Below are positions 63,311-64,000 of a stretch of 64,000 nucleotides of DNA, piece after piece. The stretch covers positions 620,001-684,000 of the forward strand of contig NC_091274.1 in the NCBI RefSeq assembly GCF_042100115.1. Direction: 5' to 3'. The DNA is from Alternaria dauci. Lineage: Eukaryota; Ascomycota; Dothideomycetes; Pleosporales; Pleosporaceae. The first letter of the stretch is position 1. Every line of letters begins with the position of its first letter. Both the position numbers and the translations under genes were made by a program. The notes beneath the pieces were generated by a model. The model was not told the DNA's origin and ran no database searches. It saw only the letters and a list, made by a program, of their open reading frames with translations.

Positions 63311-64000
63311 TCAGCCTATAGAGAGCTTACTAAAGGGGAGTGATTGGACAGGACTTTCCTCGTCGGTGCTGTTTCCGGAGCTGTTGTATCGAGAACGGAA
63401 GTCGGCATCTGCCTGGCTACTGATGCGCAGAACCTAGTTACTGACTGTGCGAAACTTGTATGTTGGAGCACTCACCTATTGCGGCTTTCCACCATAACTG
63501 ACCTTGTCTGCATATCGCATTCGTCTCTCACGAATCTTGCACCGTCTTCAACATCCTCTTCTTTCCATGTAATACTTATTTCATACTCGCGTTGCTCACC
63601 AACAAGCCTCTTCGCAGTCCGTTCTACCAACTCTGTCGCCATCCTCCCAGCAAAAGTCCAACTAGGCTCACTTTCCACCGTAATCTTCATACGTTCCAGT
63701 CTCCCCATCCACTTGTCCAGAGTCTTGTTCCTAACAAAGGGCTCGTCACCAGGAACTATTGTACCAACATCGTAGACCCAGTGCATATGTAACTCCCTGA
63801 TAGCCGTGCCAGCCTCATACAAGATATTCAACATTGCCCTATCAGCGGGCCAAAGCATAATTCGTAAAAATTGCTGATCTCGCACTCTAAAAACTCCTAA
63901 GAGAGACGCCTCTTCATTTGGCGCCGTGTTGGCACACAAACCTGAGTACTGCGCGAGGGTTACCTCGGTGGGCAGTATTTCTTCTTCGTCTTCGGCCTGC
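63311..64000 (-). CDS. Fungal protein of unknown function, 5' end beyond the window
   Basis: The minus-strand frame is open to the right edge, so the N-terminus is missing. Visible exons are 64000-63476 (partial) and 63419-63311, joined by a 56-nt intron (GTGAGT...CATCAG, phase 2). About 211 residues are seen. They begin EDEEEILPTEVTLAQYSGL, include FRVRDQQFLRIMLWPADRAM and ELHMHWVYDVG, then WMGRLERMKITVESEPSW, and finish DADFRSRYNSSGNSTDEES...KLSIG. The style, with many aromatic residues and short beta-type strands, recalls lineage-specific fungal F-box-adjacent families like its neighbour at 61914. No family named. A product starting inside the window would need a TTG start, so truncation by the edge is the better reading. 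Confidence 0.6.

Overview
The window reads as nuclear DNA of a filamentous ascomycete (Pezizomycotina). Genes are compact and lie on both strands. Introns are short (about 43-98 nt) with GT...AG ends and CTAAC/CTGAC-type branch sites. The family content is typical of these fungi: a HET-domain protein, tannase-family esterases, a GPI-type aspartyl protease, Rho1, Ndc1, Cex1 and Ufd2. A Dothideomycete/Pleosporales origin is my inference from overall style; nothing here proves it. I rebuilt exon structures by hand from splice sites and reading frame: 31 protein genes, one cut by the right edge. I saw no rRNA, tRNA, CRISPR array, transposase or intact transposon.

Layout. 0.5-10.2 kb: a Q/P-rich protein, a stress-type SDR, a small basic protein, a Cys-motif protein, COA1 and a four-helix membrane protein. 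11.3-27.8 kb is a dense housekeeping block: a PHD-finger nuclear protein, CEX1 (tRNA export pseudokinase), a small Aim19-like membrane protein, an Hlj1-type J-protein, cytochrome c haem lyase, mevalonate diphosphate decarboxylase, a BTB protein, a Pep12-type syntaxin and the nucleoporin NDC1. 28.7-37.4 kb: a GPI-anchored aspartyl protease, RHO1 and the E4 ubiquitin ligase UFD2. 38-41.5 kb: a looser region with an F-box protein and a kinase-fold protein.

41.9-50.2 kb looks like an accessory catabolic neighbourhood: two secreted tannase/feruloyl-esterase family enzymes, an SDR oxidoreductase and an MFS sugar-type transporter. The plausible shared role is releasing plant phenolic esters or their sugar/acid parts, importing them and oxidising or reducing them. 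CreA-like motifs lie upstream of the SDR. 51.4-57.1 kb holds a Nudix ADP-sugar diphosphatase, a HET-domain protein and a small secreted four-cysteine protein. 57.2-64 kb returns to ER glucosidase I, a PRK/uridine-kinase-like P-loop kinase and two fungal-type proteins without known function.

The most informative results are corrections to naive ORF calls. The PHD finger lies in a separate exon and frame from the long downstream ORF. An Aim19-like gene of three short exons has no long ORF. An apparent early stop in the P-loop kinase is removed by a 51-nt intron. The aspartyl protease has a stop-free 75-nt (3n) intron. Non-coding signals include a TACCTAGGTA palindrome found five times, an 80-bp degenerate tandem duplication, a (GCCT)n microsatellite upstream of RHO1, and a CreA-like hairpin cluster.
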